64,000 nt of DNA from Gluconobacter kondonii (GCF_002723995.1 NZ_BEWP01000004.1:62001-126000), one strand, 5' to 3'; counted from the first letter of the stretch, positions 17,186 to 27,052 are shown. Numbers and translations are program-made. The notes: generated by a model from the sequence alone, not told the origin.

Positions 17186-18291
17186 ACCCTGCGCTCTCCA
17201 TTGACCCAGACTTCGCTGACCTGAAACCTGTCATCCAGAACCGTGAAATCCGCCAGAAGATCCGGCGCAATCGTCCCCCGGTCCTGCAATCCGAGATAAG
17301 CGGCGGCATTTGTACTGACAAGACGCGCCGCCTTCGGGAGCGACATTCCGGCATCAAGGGCATTCCGCAACGCCTGATCCAGCGTCAGAATGCTCCCCGC
17401 AAGCGTGCCATCCGGCAGCCGAACCACGCCATTACGGATCATCACGTCCTGCCCGCCAAGCTGGCTCGGACCATCAGCCTCACCCGTACCCCGCATGGCG
17501 TCCGTCACGAACAGCAGCCGCTGCCCCATCATCCGCTCCGCCAGCCGGAAACTGGCAGGATGAACATGATGCGTATCGAAGATCATTTCCCCATACGCCA
17601 CATCACTGCACATCAGCGCCGTCACCGGACCGGGACGCCGCCCCTCAATCGCCGACATGGCATTGAACAGATGCGTCCCTCCGACGGTTCCCCCGGCCGC
17701 ACAAACCAGACAGATCGCCCGTTCGGCACCCTCAAAATCCGTGGTGGTATGCCCCAGACTGACCCGGACACCCGCCTGCGCAAAAGCCTTCATGGCCGTC
17801 GGCGCGTGTTCCAGCTCCGGCGCGATCGTCACGACACGCACACACCCGGTCGCAACAGCTTCCACCACCCGCTCGGCGGTCGGCTCGATATTGAACGGCG
17901 GCTGGGCCCCCAGCTTGTGCGGACTGACAAAAGGCCCTTCCAGATGCGCGCCATGAATGCGCGGCCCACCCTCTACACCCCGATCACAGACTTCCGCCAC
18001 CGCCCGCAACGCGTCCATAACCTCCGCCCAGGGCGCGGTGATCGTCGTCGGCAGGATCGTCGTGGTTCCGTGGCCCAGATGAAAGCGCGAGAGCGTCTCA
18101 ATGGCCGCAACCCCGTCCATCGTATCGGCCCCGCCGCCACCATGAACATGACCATCAATAAAGCCCGGCAGAATATAGCGCTCCGGCACTCCGGACTGAG
18201 GCACAATCTCGCGGATATGGCTGTCAAAATCCACCCGCCCCGAAACAATGCGATCGCGCAGGACGATCCTGCCCTCAAGATGCGCCATCAT
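17182..18291 (-). CDS. nagA: N-acetylglucosamine-6-phosphate deacetylase
   Basis: 369 residues. Amidohydrolase fold: GFIDGHVHGGGG (metal-site His-x-His), GAHLEGPFVSPHKLGAQP (metal Glu), SLGHTTTDFEGAERA, GGTHLFNAMSAIEGRRPGP, FVTDAMRGTG (catalytic Asp) and GSILTLDQALRNAL. It removes acetate from GlcNAc-6-phosphate to give the NagB substrate. It is coupled by 4-base overlaps to the MFS gene upstream and nagB downstream. Confidence 0.97.
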   Translation of the reverse strand: MMAHLEGRIVLRDRIVSGRVDFDSHIREIVPQSGVPERYILPGFIDGHVHGGGGADTMDGVAAIETLSRFHLGHGTTTILPTTITAPWAEVMDALRAVAEVCDRGVEGGPRIHGAHLEGPFVSPHKLGAQPPFNIEPTAERVVEAVATGCVRVVTIAPELEHAPTAMKAFAQAGVRVSLGHTTTDFEGAERAICLVCAAGGTVGGTHLFNAMSAIEGRRPGPVTALMCSDVAYGEMIFDTHHVHPASFRLAERMMGQRLLFVTDAMRGTGEADGPSQLGGQDVMIRNGVVRLPDGTLAGSILTLDQALRNALDAGMSLPKAARLVSTNAAAYLGLQDRGTIAPDLLADFTVLDDRFQVSEVWVNGERRV

Positions 18292-19577
18292 GGCTCCTGA
18301 TCCAGTGGTAAAAGCCCAGTCCGACCATAACGCCGGGCATAGAGCAGCAAGGCCAGATAAGACGGCAGAACCAGCAGCGCAAACATGCCCTGAAAGCCCA
18401 CGAACGGCTTGAGAATGACGTAAATCTGCGGAATGATTGCCCCGCCACTATACGCCATGACCAACAGGGCGGATGCGAGCGGCGTCCACGCCCCGCCCCC
18501 CCGAATGGCGATGGGGAAAATCGAGGGCATCAGCATGGCATTGGCCGCCCCCAGCAACGCCACACACAGAACCGAAACATAGCCCTGCGTCAGAAACGCC
18601 GCGACCGTCAGCCCCGCGCCCAGAAAACAGGCTAGTTCCATGAGCCGCTCCTGCGTCACAATCCGCGGCACGACCAGAAACCCGAGGATATATCCCCCCA
18701 GCATTCCGGCCAGCGTCAGGGACGTGAAAAAGCGTGTCTGGCTCAGCGGCAGGCCAAAACCCTGCCCATAGGTCCCAATGGCGTCCCCGGCCATGACTTC
18801 CACGCCGACATACAGGAACATCACGACAATCCCGAACACCAGATGCGGCCGGAAAATACGCCGGCTCCCCTCCAGAGGCCCCGGCAGCGCAGGCGCCTGC
18901 AAATCCGGCAGCGGACAGAGCGCCACGCCGATGGCCGTCAGCAACAGAACAACAGCCATCGTCATGTAAGGCGCATAAATCGCCTGCACGAACCCCGACA
19001 GAAGTGCATTGCGCGCCACAGGGTCCGTCGTCTCCTGCGCCCGCTGGGACAGCGTCCCAATATCCCCCATCACCACAGTCGCCAGAACGATCGGGGCCAG
19101 AATTCCCGCGCATTTGTTACACACGCCCATAATGGCAATGCGCTGCGAGGCCCGTTCGGACGGCCCCAGCAGACTGACCAGCGGGTTAATCACCACCTGC
19201 ATCAGAGACAGCCCGGCCCCCATCACCAGCAACCCGGTCAGGGCACCCCCGTAAAGACGCATGGCAATAAACTGTCCAAACAGCGCCACGCCCGCCGCAC
19301 ACAACACGAGCGAAACAGCCAGCCCCCGCCGCAGACCAAGCCTCCGGGCCACGAAAGACGCAGGCAGGGAAAACAGGAAATACGAAAAATAGAACACCAT
19401 CGGCACGAGAAAGGCGCTCGTATCGCTCAAATCAAACGCCACACGCACGAACGAAATCAGCGGACCGTTCATCTAGGTCACAAAACCCATGATGAAGAAA
19501 ATCGCCGCAGCCACACCCAGAGGCGCCAGTCCATAATCCCCGGTCAGCCCCCTGCCGGACTGGACAGGCGCCGTCAC
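18288..19577 (-). pseudogene. MFS sugar (GlcNAc/glucose-type) permease interrupted by in-frame TAG
   Basis: The full frame runs from GTG 19575-19577, overlapping the kinase stop (GTGA), and gives 34 residues ending IFFIMGFVT. A TAG at 19473-19475 follows, and the same frame then continues uninterrupted for 394 residues beginning MNGPLISFVRVAFDLSDT. In the FucP/GluP sugar-symporter family this spot reads WxNGPLI, so TGG (Trp) has become TAG within membrane helix 1. The rest shows 11 or so helices, no frameshift and normal codon use. An ATG directly after TAG could restart translation but would lack half of helix 1. The tight 4-base overlaps mean the stop may also reduce nagA and nagB translation. 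Could be a recent pseudogene or a suppressed codon. Confidence 0.85.
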
Positions 19578-20560
19578 GACGTCAGCCCCGCATCGCGGAG
19601 TGCAACGGACACGCGCTCAATCCACGCATCATCCACGTCCCACCCGGCCAGACGCGCAGCATTGAGCAGCCCCCCTCCGACCGGCGGAAGGCGCGGCGGC
19701 ACAGGCGCACCATAGCGCAGGGCAATGCTTTCCCGAAGAAACCGGCTCTGGAACGTTCCCCCCGCATAACTCCACGGCAGCGATGTTTCGGGAAAATGGC
19801 GCTGGGCGGCCTCGATATGGGCGCAGAGATGATCCGCCGCCTCACGCATCAGCCGCCGGGCCGGTTCCAGTCCGCCCTCGGCCAGATCCGAAACAATCCG
19901 CGCCAGAGCCGCAACACTGGCCCTCGGATGACGCAGCGTCCCATACCATTCCAGAAGCGCCGTCCCACACGCCGCTTTTTCAGTCGGAAGGCCCATCGCC
20001 GCCACGAACGGCGCGAAAAACGCATGATCCGCCTGATTGCGTCCATCCAGAAGCGCCGTCAGCAGCGCCAGCGCCTGACGCCCGATCCAGAACCCACTGC
20101 CCTCGTCCCCGAACAATCCGCCCCAGCCGCCAATCTTGACCTGGCCGTCCCGGCCATCCGTAGCCCATGCCACCGACCCCGTGCCTGACAAAACCAGAAC
20201 CCCCGCCTCCCCCGCGAAAGCCCCGGTACAGGCCATTTCCACATCGCTGCAGATGTTGAAGGGCCCCGCAAAGGCGTTTTCCACAACCTCGCTCTGTTCA
20301 CGCCCCAGAACCCGCGTCTCCTCATACCCTGCAAGCCCCAGAGACAGCGCAGCCGTCGTGGAGGGAAGTTGCCCCAGCAAAGACTGCAACACATCCTGCC
20401 ATCCGGCCTGATCAAACGGATTGGATCCTGCCCCCCGAAGCACAGGCCCCAGCGATCCGTCCCTGCCCACAACAGCCAGAAGCGTCTTGGTCCCCCCGCC
20501 GTCTATGGCGGCAATGCGGGGCTGATGAAGGGGCGTTAGGACCGGAGAAGAGACTGTCAT
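19574..20560 (-). CDS. BadF/BadG-family ATPase, probable N-acetylglucosamine kinase
   Basis: 328 residues from ATG 20560; 16 extra codons upstream are open but look non-coding. Sugar-kinase ATPase fold: AIDGGGTKTLLAVV (phosphate 1), SLGLAGY, the Asp loop in ICSDVEMACTGAF, VLVLSGTGSVAWA (phosphate 2), and IGGWGGLFGDEGSGFWIGRQAL, which is specific to the BadF/GlcNAc kinase group. Located first in an operon with a permease, nagA and nagB, it most likely phosphorylates GlcNAc to GlcNAc-6-phosphate. It diverges from a TonB receptor. Confidence 0.9.
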   Translation of the reverse strand: MTVSSPVLTPLHQPRIAAIDGGGTKTLLAVVGRDGSLGPVLRGAGSNPFDQAGWQDVLQSLLGQLPSTTAALSLGLAGYEETRVLGREQSEVVENAFAGPFNICSDVEMACTGAFAGEAGVLVLSGTGSVAWATDGRDGQVKIGGWGGLFGDEGSGFWIGRQALALLTALLDGRNQADHAFFAPFVAAMGLPTEKAACGTALLEWYGTLRHPRASVAALARIVSDLAEGGLEPARRLMREAADHLCAHIEAAQRHFPETSLPWSYAGGTFQSRFLRESIALRYGAPVPPRLPPVGGGLLNAARLAGWDVDDAWIERVSVALRDAGLTS

Positions 20561-20840
20561 GTGGGACGCTTCGCTTGAGAAAACAGAGGCAGAGAGAAAG
20601 ACGAGCAACCATGTCCGATGAATGATCGCATATCCAGCGTCTCAATAATTTTTACCGCTTTTCAGGCTGCCCTGACAGATGGCTTTCGGTACCGGACTCT
20701 CCTGATCATCCGATCCACTCTCTTGCGGCAGACCTTATGCTGATTGATATAGCATATTGCATATCATAACGCTGATGCTTTAAGTCTGACACTGCCCCCC
20801 TGATTCCGGGTGGCTGAACCCCACTCCTCAGGCCGCCCGC
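20561..20840. promoter_or_regulatory. Divergent promoter region between the nag operon and a TonB receptor
   Basis: 280 bp with no gene. It contains an AT-rich imperfect palindrome at 20746-20767 with outer arms TGATAT/ATATCA. The 11-mer ATATCATAACG (20762-20772) overlaps the right end. The same 11-mer recurs at 39923-39933 before the related TonB receptor. It could be a regulator site for both; the regulator is unknown. Confidence 0.35.
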
Positions 20841-23075
20841 ATGCACCCCAGCAGATATAGCAAATACTATACCATGATCAGTTTACTATCGTGCCGGAAA
20901 TGCTTCCGGACCTGCGGTTTGATGGCCGTCAGCCTGACCCTCATCGGCACAGGTTTCGCCAACGACACCCCATCCAGACACAAATCCCGGACCGTCAAAA
21001 AAGCCGATCCTGCGAAAAAAACCGCCCCTTCCGAACACATCAGCGTCGTCGGGCATCTCAACAACGAACGCGCGCGCATTTTTCCCGGTCTCGGCGCCGT
21101 GGACTACACCATCGACCAGCGCCAGATCACCACCACCCCTGGCGGCCAGAACGCGGCCTTCAGCCAGATCCTCCTCCGCGTCCCCGGCGTCGTTCTCGAC
21201 AGCTATGGGGAAGTCCATGTCCGCGGCGAACATGGCGGCCTGACCTATCGCGTCAACGGCGTTCTGCTGCCGGAAGGGCTGAACGGTTTCGGACAGGAAC
21301 TCGACACCCGCATCATCCAGTCCGTAGACCTGCTGACCGGCACGCTGCCCGCCCAGTTCGGCTTCCGCACCGCAGGCGTGGTGGACGTCACAACCAAGAC
21401 CGGCGACAGCCTCAAACACAACCAGGTCTCGCTGTATGGCGGGAGCTACAACACCTTCGTCCCGTCCATGCAGTTTGGCGGCCAGCACGGCAAGCTGGAC
21501 TATTTCACCACCCTGTCCTTCACTCGCAACAATATCGGCATCGAAAACCCGAGCAACACGTTCCGCGCCATCCATGACGTGACCGAACAGGAAAAAGCCT
21601 TCGCGTATCTGTCCTACCATCTCGACGACGCAAGCCGGATCACGCTGCTGACGAGCGCCTCCTACGCGGATTTCGAAATCCCCAACTCGTTCAAGACATT
21701 CGACACAACCAGCCCGGACTACACGACCCTGTACAACGTCGCGGGCGTCAATTCGCATGACCCGTCCCTGAACTGGGCCAATCTGAACGACAGCCAGACC
21801 GAACAAAACTACTACGCCGTGCTGTCCTATCAGCGCACGACCGAAAAGCTGAACCTTCAGGTCTCACCCTATTTCCGCTACGGCCGGATCGACTACACCC
21901 CCGACCGTGACCGCGACCTGATCTATCAGGGCGTCTCGGAACATGAAGTCAACGACTTCACGACCGGCGGCATGCAGGCCGATCTGTCCTACGACATCGC
22001 CCCTCATCACACGCTGCGGGCCGGTCTTCTGGGGCAGTACACGTCCGAACGGCTGGACACCGATACGCTGGCTTTCCCCGTGGACGACGCCGGAAACCAG
22101 ACATCCGACATCGCAAAACGCATGATCGACAATACCGGAAACTGGTCCGTCGAAGCGGGCGCCTATATTCAGGATGAGTACAAGATCACCCATAACCTAA
22201 CCTTCAATTACGGCATCCGCTACGACCGTTTCGCCTCGTCTTTCGACACTGAAGGACAATTAAGCCCACGCGCGAACATGGTCTGGAAACCCACCCGCAC
22301 CACAACGCTGCATCTTGGCTATTCGCGCTATTTCGCCCCGCCGTCCCCGCAATATGTCTACCCGTCCACGCTCGCGCGCTTTGCGGGCACCACCAACGCG
22401 GCCGCGAACACGATCAACAACGCCACGAAAGTCGAGAAATCGAATTACGTCGATGGCGGGATCCTCCAGCGCATCACACCCGAATTCCAGATCACGCTCG
22501 ACGCCTACGCCAAATGGGCGCATGACCTCACCGATCTCGGACAGTTCGGCCGCGCGGTCATCCTCGCCCCCTTCAGCTACAAACGCGGCCGTGTCTATGG
22601 CGCGGAATTCGGCAGTTCATGGCGGCACGGACCCTGGTCGATGTACGGCAATTTTTCCTACGTCAAAACTTCGGCCCAGGACATCAATTCGGCGCAGTAC
22701 CAGTTCGATCTGGTTGAACTCGCCTATATCCGCAACCACGCGATCCAGCTCGACCATCAGGGCGAATTCACCGCCACCGCAGGCGCATCCTGGACCACGA
22801 AACACGACATGGCCTATGTCGATTTCGTCTATGGCTACGGCCTGCGCAGCGGCTTCGCCAATCTGGAAAAAGAGCCGCAATACGACGTCTTCAACATCGG
22901 CTACCAGCATACCTTCACGAAGGTCCCGTTCGGACATGACATCAAAATTCGCGCGGACGTCATGAACCTGTTCGACAAACGCTACCAGCTCCGCAACGGC
23001 AGCGGCGTCGGCATCTATCAGGCCCAATACGGCCAGCGGCGCGGCACGTTTTTCTCAGTCGTTTCGGAGTTCTGA
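20841..23075 (+). CDS. TonB-dependent outer-membrane receptor
   Basis: 744 residues; the start could also be at 20874 or 20922 since none has a good ribosome binding site. A signal-like segment (LMAVSLTLIGTGFAN) is followed by the plug domain (ILLRVPGVVLDSYGEVHVRGEHGG, RVNGVLLPEGLNGFGQ, LLTGTLPAQFGFRTAGVVDVTTK). A 22-strand-type barrel comes next and ends in an aromatic residue (VVSEF). It imports a ligand across the outer membrane using TonB energy. It is clearly related to the receptor at 37552-39858. Divergence from the GlcNAc operon hints at a chitooligosaccharide or aminosugar ligand, but this is inference. Confidence 0.9.
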   Translation: MHPSRYSKYYTMISLLSCRKCFRTCGLMAVSLTLIGTGFANDTPSRHKSRTVKKADPAKKTAPSEHISVVGHLNNERARIFPGLGAVDYTIDQRQITTTPGGQNAAFSQILLRVPGVVLDSYGEVHVRGEHGGLTYRVNGVLLPEGLNGFGQELDTRIIQSVDLLTGTLPAQFGFRTAGVVDVTTKTGDSLKHNQVSLYGGSYNTFVPSMQFGGQHGKLDYFTTLSFTRNNIGIENPSNTFRAIHDVTEQEKAFAYLSYHLDDASRITLLTSASYADFEIPNSFKTFDTTSPDYTTLYNVAGVNSHDPSLNWANLNDSQTEQNYYAVLSYQRTTEKLNLQVSPYFRYGRIDYTPDRDRDLIYQGVSEHEVNDFTTGGMQADLSYDIAPHHTLRAGLLGQYTSERLDTDTLAFPVDDAGNQTSDIAKRMIDNTGNWSVEAGAYIQDEYKITHNLTFNYGIRYDRFASSFDTEGQLSPRANMVWKPTRTTTLHLGYSRYFAPPSPQYVYPSTLARFAGTTNAAANTINNATKVEKSNYVDGGILQRITPEFQITLDAYAKWAHDLTDLGQFGRAVILAPFSYKRGRVYGAEFGSSWRHGPWSMYGNFSYVKTSAQDINSAQYQFDLVELAYIRNHAIQLDHQGEFTATAGASWTTKHDMAYVDFVYGYGLRSGFANLEKEPQYDVFNIGYQHTFTKVPFGHDIKIRADVMNLFDKRYQLRNGSGVGIYQAQYGQRRGTFFSVVSEF

Positions 23076-23095
23076 ACGGATGTAAAAACCCGGTC

Positions 23096-24319
23096 TCACA
23101 CTGGAACAACCAGCCCCCGGGCAGGCTCCACAGCCGACCCCGGGAAGACCGTCCCCACCGCATGCTGCGGCAGATGCAGATGATCGCACAGCACCCCCGC
23201 CACGACCGACCGCAGATCGGTCGTAGGCGCAAGGTCGCGGTTCTCGAACAACTGCCCGGACCGCAGGCCGGGCCAGGTTCCCCCGACCTTCCCGCCCGCA
23301 ACCGCGCCACCTGCCAGAAACGCGACCGTCCCCGTCCCGTGATCCGTCCCGCCCGTGCCATTGATCCGCACGGTCCGTCCGAATTCCGTCAAAGCCAGAA
23401 CCACGGTGCGGTTCCAGCTCTCGCCCAGCCCCTGACGCAGCGCCCCGATCCCGCGGTCAAGCTGCGCCAGCGGTCCGCCCAACCGCCCGAGCTGCCCGGC
23501 ATGCGTGTCCCACCCCCCGATTTCGAGCGCCGCCACACGCGGGCCATGCGCTGTCGCCAGCATCTCTCCCGCTGCCGTGGAAAGCTGCGTAAACGCGTCG
23601 ATTTTCCGCGGCTTGCCCGCAGCATCCACACCCGGCGCACCTGCCATGCCCCCTTGCGTCATGGCGGCATCCGAAAATCCCCGCGCTTTCAGAGCATTCC
23701 GCAACGCCGGTCCCGTCACCGGATCGGACGCATTCAGCGCCAGAATCTGACCATACAGATCCGCATCCGGATGCTGGCTTCCCGCAGGCGCATAACTTCC
23801 AACCCGCGCCGAACCGCGCAGCAGAAGCGGCACCGTCAGCCCCATCGCCAGACCATACCCATCCGGCCGGTTCGCCTTGCCCTGAAGCACGGAAACAGCC
23901 CGGTTCAGCCATCCGCTCCCCAGACGCTCATCCGCCCCGCTCTCCAGATAATCCTGCGCCTCGAAATGCGACCGGCTGCGATAATGCCCCGCAACGGCAT
24001 GGATCGGCAGCATCTGCCCCTGACCGTAAAGCCCATGCAGCGCCACAAGCGACGGATGCAGCCCGTAAAACCCACCCAGATCGAGCAGCCCGCCCTCCTG
24101 CCCCGGCTCGGGCAGAACCAGCGCCCGGCGATACGACGCCAGATCCGGATCTCCATACGGCGTCACAGCCGACAGTCCGTCGAGCGCACCCCGAAGCAGG
24201 ATCACCACCAGACGCGGATCATCCGGCCCACCGGAAGAGCCCGCAAAAGCAAGGGAAGAACGCCCGAGCGTCCAGGCAGACGTCAGACCCAGCAGAGCGT
24301 TACGACGAGACATCATCAT
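23096..24319 (-). CDS. DUF1501 family exported protein
   Basis: 407 residues. A twin-arginine-like start (SRRNALLGLTSAWTLG) is followed by the DUF1501 core: PRLVVILLRGALDGLSAVTPYGDP, IHAVAGHYRSRSHFEAQDYLESG, LEIGGWDTHAGQ, LALTEFGRTVRINGTGGTDHGTGTVAFLAGG. The family is related to alkaline-phosphatase/sulfatase-like folds, and its function is not established. It follows the DUF1800 gene by 3 bases; the two families occur as a conserved pair. It converges with the TonB receptor, ending 20 bp from it. Confidence 0.93.
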   Translation of the reverse strand: MMMSRRNALLGLTSAWTLGRSSLAFAGSSGGPDDPRLVVILLRGALDGLSAVTPYGDPDLASYRRALVLPEPGQEGGLLDLGGFYGLHPSLVALHGLYGQGQMLPIHAVAGHYRSRSHFEAQDYLESGADERLGSGWLNRAVSVLQGKANRPDGYGLAMGLTVPLLLRGSARVGSYAPAGSQHPDADLYGQILALNASDPVTGPALRNALKARGFSDAAMTQGGMAGAPGVDAAGKPRKIDAFTQLSTAAGEMLATAHGPRVAALEIGGWDTHAGQLGRLGGPLAQLDRGIGALRQGLGESWNRTVVLALTEFGRTVRINGTGGTDHGTGTVAFLAGGAVAGGKVGGTWPGLRSGQLFENRDLAPTTDLRSVVAGVLCDHLHLPQHAVGTVFPGSAVEPARGLVVPV

Positions 24320-24322
24320 GGC

Positions 24323-25630
24323 TCAGCGCCTCTGAAATTCAGGGGAGGAAAACAGCAGGGCCAGCGCATCCTGACGCGACCCGGCATGATGCATGGCCGT
24401 GCGGGTCTGCGGTCGCAGGGCCGGACCAAGAGCAGTATCGGCAACATCCATCGGATCGCCGGTCCGGACATGCGCCGCCACGCGCCAAGCCCAGTCCGTC
24501 CGTGCCAGCATGTCCGCAGGCGCGGACCAGTCCGCCGCATCGTCGCTCCACCCGTTGGGCAGCGGTGCGGTCCACAGAGGCTGCCCAAGCGACGCAAAAC
24601 CCGAGACCAACTGATGCGCCGGAGAATGCGGATCGCCCGGCTGGCTGGGCGCCCCCCCTACGGACAACGCCCGCAAAACCGCCGTGACATAATCCATGGG
24701 GGAACGGAATTTGCCCCCGCCCAAAGCCGGTTCCGGCAATGCCCCCAGCGCCAGAGACGCGGCCCGCAGATCCCCGCCACTGGCCTGCAAAACACCCTCG
24801 ACATGCCGCACGGAGGCCGGCGCTGGCGTATCCGAAACGAAATGCCGGACCATCTGCGTCGCAATATGACGGTACGTCGCCGGATGCGTGCCCAGAAACT
24901 GCAACGCCTGCACGCCGCCGTCCTCGCCTTCGGGGAAAGCCTGTCCCATGAGCGTTTTCACACCCGGCTCATGCGCCTTTTCGCGGAACACAAACCCCGG
25001 TTCGTCAGCTTTCAGATCCACGCCCCATCCCGTCAGGATCGCGGCAAAAGACGTCACATCCGCCTGACTGTACCCGGACGCAGGCGAGACGGTATGCAAC
25101 TCCAGACATTCGCGGGCCAGATTTTCATTCAGTCCGCGATGGCTCCTGCGCCCCGCCACGCTGTCCGGCCCGATGGAGGACGCGTTGTCCAGATACATCA
25201 ACATCGCCGGATGCCGCATGACCGCCAGCAGCATGTCCGAAAACCGCCCCGTCACATGCGGGCGGATCGCCTCGCGCATATAGGCGCCCACAACGGCGCG
25301 CGTACTGCCCTGCCGCAGACTGACCGTGAAATGATTGAACCAGAACCAGACGAGCCGCTCCCGGAACGGCTGCTCCGTCAGCAGCAGCGTGTCCATCTGC
25401 GTTGCGACTTCAGCCTGAAAGATCGGTTTGACCAGCGGATCGCCCTGCATCTTGGCCTTCCGCTGTTCCCGCAGCGCCACCAGCCCGTCCGCACACGACC
25501 CCACACCCGCAAAAACGGCCCTGTCCGGCCCGGTCAACTGACCCGCCAGCCAGTCCTGAACGGACAGACCAGAACTGGAGCCATCCCGCTGGCCCCACCC
25601 AAACCTGTTGATTGCGCTGACTGATCGCAT
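24323..25630 (-). CDS. DUF1800 family protein
   Basis: 435 residues from ATG 25630 with GAGGA 5 bases upstream. DUF1800 features: the N-terminal INRFGWGQ, RERLVWFWFNHFTVS, MLMYLDNASS, NENLARECLELHTVS, YSQADVTSFAAILTGW, PATYRHIATQMVRHFVSD. Function unknown; genes of this family nearly always accompany DUF1501, suggesting a joint envelope or secretion role. No clear signal peptide is visible. The 157 bp to the amidase gene hold no recognisable feature. Confidence 0.92.
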   Translation of the reverse strand: MRSVSAINRFGWGQRDGSSSGLSVQDWLAGQLTGPDRAVFAGVGSCADGLVALREQRKAKMQGDPLVKPIFQAEVATQMDTLLLTEQPFRERLVWFWFNHFTVSLRQGSTRAVVGAYMREAIRPHVTGRFSDMLLAVMRHPAMLMYLDNASSIGPDSVAGRRSHRGLNENLARECLELHTVSPASGYSQADVTSFAAILTGWGVDLKADEPGFVFREKAHEPGVKTLMGQAFPEGEDGGVQALQFLGTHPATYRHIATQMVRHFVSDTPAPASVRHVEGVLQASGGDLRAASLALGALPEPALGGGKFRSPMDYVTAVLRALSVGGAPSQPGDPHSPAHQLVSGFASLGQPLWTAPLPNGWSDDAADWSAPADMLARTDWAWRVAAHVRTGDPMDVADTALGPALRPQTRTAMHHAGSRQDALALLFSSPEFQRR

Positions 25631-25787
25631 GGCATCCTCGCGAAACGGGGCGATAACGGGAGTCGATACCCTACAGAACGCTGATCCCTCGATATGGCGA
25701 AAGATGGGCCGTCAGATGTGAAATTTTTTAGACTTTCCCCGAGACGATTATCGGAGGTTTCCCCCCGACAGAAACCAGAAAAACACC

Positions 25788-26579
25788 TTAGCGGTCAGCC
25801 AGAACCGGGTCAGCGAAGCGGCGGTTTTCCAAAACAGGGAGTACGCGCCGCGCATGAGCAACCCGCTCGCGATCCAGTGTAGCAAAACCCAGAGCGGGCG
25901 ATTCACCCAGCGCGAGCGCAATCACGCCCAGCGGATCGACCACCATGCTGGCGCCGCAATTGCGCGCACCGCATTCCCCAACCGCCACGACATAACAGGT
26001 GTTCTCCAGAGCCCGCGCCACGGCCATGATTTCCCAGTGCCGTTCCTTCATCGGGCCTCTGACCCAAGCCGCGGGCAACAATATGGCCTCGGCCCCGGCC
26101 AGAGCGAGATGGCGCGCCAGTTCCGGGAAGCGCACATCATAGCAGGTCATCAGACCGACCTTCATGTCACCGATCTGCACCACCGGCGGCAGCTCCAGAC
26201 CCGGCGATGTCCGCTGGGATTCCTTCATGCTGAACGCATCATAAAGATGCAGCTTGCGATACTGCGCGATGAACGCCCCGTCACGCAAAACAAACTGCGT
26301 GTTGTAGAAGCGTCCGTGCCCGTCCGGCACATTCACACATCCCGCTATGGCAATCCCGTGACTGGCGGCGCGCAGTCCTTCCATGAACGGTCCGTCCAGC
26401 GGCTGTGCCGTCTGGGGCAGAAGCTCAGGATTGTTGATGTCCTGCGCCAGAATACCTTCGGGCAGAAGCAGCAGTTCAGCGCCGCCCGCCTTTGCCTGCG
26501 CGATCAGATCCAGACATTGCCGCTGGTTGGTTTCCCAGTCCGGCGCAACTGCAAACTGTCCCAGAGCAACTTTCATCAT
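25788..26579 (-). CDS. Carbon-nitrogen hydrolase (omega-amidase/nitrilase family)
   Basis: 263 residues from ATG 26579, next to a second ATG at 26576; a longer open frame upstream lacks family similarity. The nitrilase-superfamily triad is visible: Glu in ELLLLPEGIL (about 42), Lys in AQYRKLHLYD (about 110), Cys in LMTCYDVRFPELAR (about 145). The RKLHLYDAF context resembles the Nit2/omega-amidase group that deaminates alpha-ketoglutaramate. Cytosolic and monocistronic. A TATAAT -10 element is about 100 bp upstream. Confidence 0.9.
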   Translation of the reverse strand: MMKVALGQFAVAPDWETNQRQCLDLIAQAKAGGAELLLLPEGILAQDINNPELLPQTAQPLDGPFMEGLRAASHGIAIAGCVNVPDGHGRFYNTQFVLRDGAFIAQYRKLHLYDAFSMKESQRTSPGLELPPVVQIGDMKVGLMTCYDVRFPELARHLALAGAEAILLPAAWVRGPMKERHWEIMAVARALENTCYVVAVGECGARNCGASMVVDPLGVIALALGESPALGFATLDRERVAHARRVLPVLENRRFADPVLADR

Positions 26580-27052
26580 CGCATTCCATTTTCCAAAAGA
26601 GTGGACACACGCCCACATCCAGTCTCCCAGCATGCCCGACCCATACGTCACGGTGAAGATGCGAAAGGTTGATACTTTTTATTATAGGAACAGAATCTTC
26701 AAACAGAAATCATGAAAAAATAAACTATAAGGAAAATCCAGAAATATGAAACATAAATTCCAAATAACACAATGCATTAATAATATTAATCAGCTTATTT
26801 CCGTAGATTTTTAGACGAATTTTATCGAAATTCATCCTGATTTTTTCTTCCCTCAACTCGGATCAACATTCCCACCTTTAAAAAAGACTTCACGATTCCG
26901 TGATATTTTCAGACTCCCTCCGAAAATATTGTCATTTTTCCGCGCATCTCTGCGGTTTCCGGGCTTCTACCATTCCTCTGAAAATATTTTTAAGAGCTAT
27001 CGGGCCCGTGTTCATGCACATGTTCGTGACATCTTTTGACACGGGGGATTAC
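26580..27052. other. AT-rich intergenic region before the broken porin
   Basis: About 470 bp without a recognisable gene. Its middle (26660-26990) is far more AT-rich than the flanks and contains a palindrome-like ATTAATAATATTAAT. On the minus strand, TATAAT at 26681-26686 is a probable -10 for the amidase gene. The right end leads into the porin start; a GGGGGA lies 5 bases before TTG 27053. Confidence 0.5.

Noticed and set aside
23162-25624. A very long open frame (about 820 codons) on the plus strand
   Set aside because: It lies exactly opposite the DUF1501 and DUF1800 genes, is rich in Arg, Pro and His, and shows no domain. It is a shadow of the high-GC coding strand.
26770-26800. TTAA repeats near 26780 as a CtrA box
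   Set aside because: The spacing between TTAA copies is 5 bases, not 7; probably chance in AT-rich DNA.
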